From contig NW_027102719.1 in NCBI RefSeq assembly GCF_036373705.1, forward strand, positions 62,001 to 126,000: a stretch of DNA of 64,000 nucleotides, given 5' to 3'. Position numbers and translations under genes: made by a program. The stretch's first letter is position 1; every line of letters starts with the position of its first letter. Below, piece by piece: positions 59,283-64,000 of the stretch. Source of the stretch: Amia ocellicauda. Taxonomy: Eukaryota > Chordata > Actinopteri > Amiiformes > Amiidae. The notes under the pieces were generated by a model, which saw nothing but the letters and a program-made list of their open reading frames with translations, had not been told where the DNA came from and did not search any database.

Positions 59283-59879
59283 GTGCTCACTTCATGAAAC
59301 TTAGAGCTTGCTGGGCTTCCTTGTGACAGCCAGAGGTATCTTGCAGTCAAGTGCCTCGCTGATGCCTTCACTTCTTACTTTTCTGGAATGCCAACTTTGT
59401 CCCAAATCCTTGCTTGACTATCAAGACCTCATACGCAGCTTCTTTTCCTAGCCACTGTCACTGTACCAGTCCCCCTCCGTGTCAGTTGCATCTCCGGGAA
59501 TAGCTGGATCAGGTGGCCTTGTACTTAAGGCCATGGACTACTAAGCCGTTGTGTTTTGCACCCGTGGCTTTCTATCCCACCATCGTTGTGGGCATTCCTT
59601 GTTTGACATTTCTTGACAACTGACGCCGTGTACGTTCAATGGACAGTTCCAAGATTCGCAAGACAGAGCTACTTGTGCATTATTGCCCGCTTAACCTGGC
59701 TGCCTCTCGAGTGAGCAAAGCCATTTTACCAAATAGAAGAACCCATCATTTCCATCCGTCTCAAAATCAGCGAGACAGGGATTTAAAAAACACAACTGTA
59801 AATGCTACTTGTCAAATCACGCTGAGACGCCCGGTCATCTGCAGGCATGCAGAAGAGTATCTTCGTCGTACAGTTTTGT

Positions 59880-59917
59880 GGTTCTGTGCCACAATGGATA
59901 GTGTGCTGGACTTCTAG
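59880..59917 (+). pseudogene. tRNA-Arg 5'-half fragment (A3)
   Basis: Copy of 22105-22142, followed by a CA tract (59921-59943) that is shorter than in A2. Confidence 0.6.
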
Positions 59918-60060
59918 TGACACACACACACACACACACACACAGACACTACAATTCAATATTCAATGTGCAAACAAGTTTAGCCAGAAGAAACAGAACT
60001 CTTTCAATCAATAAATCATGAATATACATTACAAATCGATTCAGAATATGCATAATACAA

Positions 60061-60447
60061 TGTAAAAGCCAGACACAGGGATGGAGAGAATCTCTGGTTC
60101 CGTTGGTGTCCGGGCTTTATTGTGGTTCACAGGGTAAACGGGACAAAATACAAGGGGTAAAAACAACCAAAACGAAACATCCACACAAAACAGGGTGCTC
60201 CGGGCAGTCAGGGTTGGGAGTGTCAGTCCTCCTTCTCAGCGGGTTAGCTGCCTCCATCTGGGAAGGAGAGGGATTAAATAGAGAAGGCACAGCTGCCACT
60301 GACGTCACAATCGCCTCGGTGCTCATTGCCCGCAACCGTGAGTCCACAGCCTGTTAGCGAGGGAGTGACAACACAGCTGTGGCACATGAGCACCTCATCA
60401 GCAGACGTCAGCAGCAGCCGTGCCGTGACAGACAGCGGCCTGTCACA
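60061..60447 (-). mobile_element. Solo LTR of the gypsy family (D3)
   Basis: Copy of 22300-22686 with the same TACAA duplication, so the insertion is older than the tandem duplication. Confidence 0.9.
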
Positions 60448-60452
60448 TACAA

Positions 60453-60866
60453 TTGTATATTTCCTGCGTTCCGTTCCTGCACTCTCTCATTCACCCATTC
60501 TAGCTGAGGCAGCCAGTGAGCCCACACACGTGCTATCCCTTCCTCTTCCTCTCACTTCACTGCTATATCAGCGATGACATCATAGAAATCTCACACCTGA
60601 CAGCAATGACATTACAGAGCACATACATTATGTCTCTCGCCACACTGTCAGTGTTGACTTTCTCGCTCAGTATGCCAGCTCTCCCGGAAACACTGCAATA
60701 CGTGGATGAGTTTGTACCATTTTTGGATGCTCTACCCTGCTGGGGCGGAGCTGTGATCCAGCTGAAAAGCAGGTCAGGCATGTGGGCACCTGGGCAGCGA
60801 AAGATGTATTCGTAATGAAGAGAAACCCAGGTCCAACCCTCCGGTCCAGCCACAGACAGCCACAGA
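60453..60866. repeat. R repeat (copy in D3)
   Basis: Copy of 22692-23105, ending in the CACAGA target hexamer (60861-60866). Confidence 0.6.
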
Positions 60867-61309
60867 AGTAGTATAGATGGCGGCATCACTTATTTTGACA
60901 GCTGGAAGTCCCGTGCTCCCTATGAACCTTTGAACGGGAACTCCTCTCTCCTTCCCAGCACCCCCCTTGGGTTACCATTTGACCCTCCCTTGTCAGCCAT
61001 CTTGGATGATATCGGCTATTTTGGATGTCAGCCATCTTGGCTGATATCGGCAATTTGTAAGGTCATAGGTCATCTGGTAAGATGGTAGCCATTTTGATAG
61101 GGTGACATCCATCATGGTGAGTGTCCAAGTGCACCTCACCCTGCTGGTGTGGAGATGTAACGTTTAATAGCGTAAACTGTGTTTTTAAGGTTATATTGTT
61201 TTCATGATACTGTGTTGGAAAATTAAAAAATAAGAAAATAAAAGTTTTATATATTTTAGGTTATAATGTTTTATGATACTATTTAAGTAAATAAAAAGAA
61301 TAAGAAAAG

Positions 61310-61376
<67 letters not shown>

Positions 61377-61427
61377 TTATATTGTTTTATGAAACTGTTT
61401 TGGTAAATTAAAAAATAAGAAACATTT

Positions 61428-61485
<58 letters not shown>

Positions 61486-61519
61486 GGTTATATAGAGAAT
61501 AAGAAAATAGAGGTTTTAA

Positions 61520-61574
<55 letters not shown>

Positions 61575-62373
61575 ATTATATTGTCTTATGATACTGTTTT
61601 AGTAAATAAAAAGAATAAGAAAAGTTATATATATATTAGGTTATATTGTTTTATGAAACTGTTTTAGTAAATTAAAAAATAAGAAAAGTTTTAAATATAT
61701 ATATATATATTTAAGGTTATATAGAGAATAAGATAATAAAAGTTTTATATTTTATTTTAGGTTAAAATGTTTTATGATTTGTTTTAGTAAATTAAAAAAT
61801 AAGAAAAATAAAAGTTTTATATATATATACAAGATTATATTGTATACATTTAAGAAAAATAAAAGTTGTAAATACACATATATATTTTATTTTAGATTAT
61901 GTTTGATTATACTGTTTTAGTAAATTAAAAAATAAGAAAAATAAACGTTTTATATATATTTAAGGTTACAATGTTTTATGATACTGTTTTAGTAAATTAA
62001 AAAGAAATATGAATATTTACTCAGAGTGGGATTTGAACCCACATGTGTTTTTAGTTTATATGTTTTATGATTAGGCTTAGGATGATACTGTGTTTGCAAA
62101 ATAAAAAGGTAAGAAAAAATCGATTAAGAAATGTATAGACTTACATATATTGCATGTCATTACATATATATTTAAGCAAACACAGATAAACACACATACC
62201 TATATCTCTTTAGTTTATATTTATCAATAGACAATAGAGAACAACAGTGAAATGTATAGAATTATATCTGTACATTTTGACCAGCACTGTACTTATTATA
62301 TTTGTTACATTAGTGAATGCTCAAACGTAGCCTTAACATGTATCATATTTAAGAATATACTGCATTTCATTCC

Positions 62374-62415
<42 letters not shown>

Positions 62416-62584
62416 TATATATATATATATATCTTGTTAGGTTTTATTTATCAATAGACACTAAAGACATGCACACCACTTTTCTTAGAGAGACACAGTG
62501 AAGCACTATTTGTGAATACTCATATGTAATAAATAATATATGTATATATGATTTGTTTGTGCTTTAATGTATAGAATTAATAAA

Positions 62585-62617
<33 letters not shown>

Positions 62618-63746
62618 GGTGACTTTTATTGTGACAAACAAGCATTTTACAACATGGAACATAGTCAGAAGTAGAAAAAGATACTCCATGAAATGTTTTA
62701 TAGATACTTGTAATCATTAATTTCTTGTTCACAACACCAACATTGGACAGAAAGAAACACTGACCTGTACAGAGTAATGTCATTTCCAGCATATTCCATA
62801 TATATTCTATTCAGTCTTTCACTCTTGGCTTCTTTTTCAAAGTTATACCAGGTTCTGGTGACAAAGTACATCAGGTATCTATTGTAAATAAAGTGAGAAA
62901 CTCTTAAGTTTCTATTCCTTTGGAAATACCTTATTTTTCAAACCTACAAATACATGGTGACAACTGCAAGCATGACACACATACAAAACACAGAAATAGG
63001 GACCACATTGCAAGGATATAATAAGCACAAATAGTATTTTACTGCAAATTTTAAGTTTTGTAAAATTATTTATATAACTTCTAGGAGTAATCTGCAAACT
63101 ACATAGTGAAAATGCAATCAGTCTTCAGGAAACACACACAGCAGACTGAAATAAGCACAACGTCATATTTATATGAACCAAAACTGCATTCTACTAAACC
63201 CTGAAACTCTGAAAAATCACTACAAACTCTGTGTTTTGTAAAATGGCTTATTTCACAGACACAGAAACAAATAGGCTCACCCTCAACATATTCCAACACT
63301 TGTTATGATGTAAACTTAAAGGTTTACCAGTAGTACAGGGGTATTATTAATCTATTCATGCAACTTTTAGACACTTGTCTAATACAGAGCTAACAACTGC
63401 ATTGATAGTGGGTAGCAGGGCTTTGACAATGCTGTGCGGTGGGGTTTAAAATGACTTTGTAGGCCAGGGCTTCAAAACCTTACCCCATTTTAACATTTTC
63501 AAATTAGCCTCCAACCCCTAAAATACTAAGACATGTTTTTTTGTATCATATGTATCATGTTGTATTACTATGTACATTAATGTGGTTTATAATTTTGATT
63601 TAATTTGACATAATTTTATCATATTTTTAATTACAAATTCATATATATAAATAACAAATACTATATAATAATAGTCATAATAATGCAAAAACATATTAAG
63701 CAATCATATTTTTACTTACAAAATAATATATATAAAATAACAATAT
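60867..63746 (+). repeat. Left arm of the inverted-repeat element, second copy
   Basis: Matches 23106-25865. The (AT)n runs (61313-61373, 61432-61481, 61525-61571) and CA runs (62377-62411, 62587-62614) differ in length, and one extra minisatellite unit is present near 61620. The right arm would lie beyond the window. Confidence 0.85.
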
Positions 63747-64000
63747 CGAGCGTGGTATTGACGGTATGGAGAGACCCCGTTCCTCCTCCTCCCGTCCCCG
63801 CTGCTGTGCCACGTGTGGCCACCGCATGCTACCGGCTTGGAGTGGTGACGTGATCTGCCCCCTCTGTCAGGGACCGGACCCGCGGGGTCCTAGTCACGTC
63901 CTGAAAGACAGGGGGCGAGATGCTGCACCAAGATGGACCAGATCTGTGCCCTACTGGCTGCTCAAGGTTTATTTAGCCGCCCTCTCCTCATGTCATGTCA
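63747..64000 (+). mobile_element. DIRS element, second copy, cut by the window end
   Basis: Starts with the same junction as 25866. The zinc-finger-like frame opens at 63766 and runs off the window without differing from the first copy where visible. Confidence 0.8.

Larger units (their letters stand above)
56514..60060. repeat. Segmental duplication block A, copy 3
   Basis: Near-identical to 18739-22299, at a constant spacing of 37,775 bases through the tRNA-Arg gene. The gene-free AT-rich part is about 57030-57770. Confidence 0.9.

Overview
The window looks like repeat-rich nuclear DNA of a ray-finned fish. It holds no intact protein-coding gene that I can recognise. The evidence is a fish-type Tc1 element, Ty3/gypsy remnants whose pol order is integrase before reverse transcriptase (the Gmr1-like order), a DIRS element, hAT elements, an intron-containing tRNA-Arg(UCU), a broken immunoglobulin light-chain V segment and a broken BTG-family gene. 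The species cannot be read from the sequence.

Layout. The dominant feature is a head-to-tail segmental duplication. Block A (THAP-like remnant, tRNA-Arg repeats) occurs at 1-3740, 18739-22299 and 56514-60060. Block B (Ty3/gypsy remnant with gag, integrase, reverse transcriptase and 3' LTR) occurs at 3741-7849 and 37128-41175. Block C (hAT remnant, LTR-like segment, 43-bp minisatellite, BTG pseudogene, transposon ORF remnant, light-chain V pseudogene, hAT MITE) occurs at 7850-18738 and 45536-56513. Block D (solo LTR, then a large inverted-repeat element) occurs at 22300-32359 and starts again at 60061, running off the window end. The order is A1-B1-C1-A2-D2-E-B2-X-C2-A3-D3. The recent tandem unit therefore runs from B1 through E (about 3741-37118) and starts again at B2. 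The joint near 37118 cuts a tRNA-Leu copy.

The most unusual object is 23106-32359. Two inverted arms of 2.6-2.8 kb surround a loop that contains a deleted DIRS retrotransposon. The whole is bounded by a 6-bp direct repeat, CACAGA, with AG...CT ends, which suggests a transposon with very long terminal inverted repeats. Segment X (41176-45535) is present only in the second unit. It holds a LINE fragment, a full-length Tc1 element with a broken transposase, and the 5' end of the hAT element. The first unit lost it by a 4,360-bp deletion with GGAAA at both edges. Region E (32366-37127) holds the 5' end of another gypsy copy, a broken Tc1-like element in a partial tandem duplication, and tRNA-Ile and tRNA-Leu copies.

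The only plausibly functional genes are tRNAs, chiefly tRNA-Arg(UCU) at 59192-59282. Everything else coding-like is broken. Identity levels given here are judged by eye. The near-identical blocks could be true tandem duplication or uncollapsed haplotypes in an assembly.
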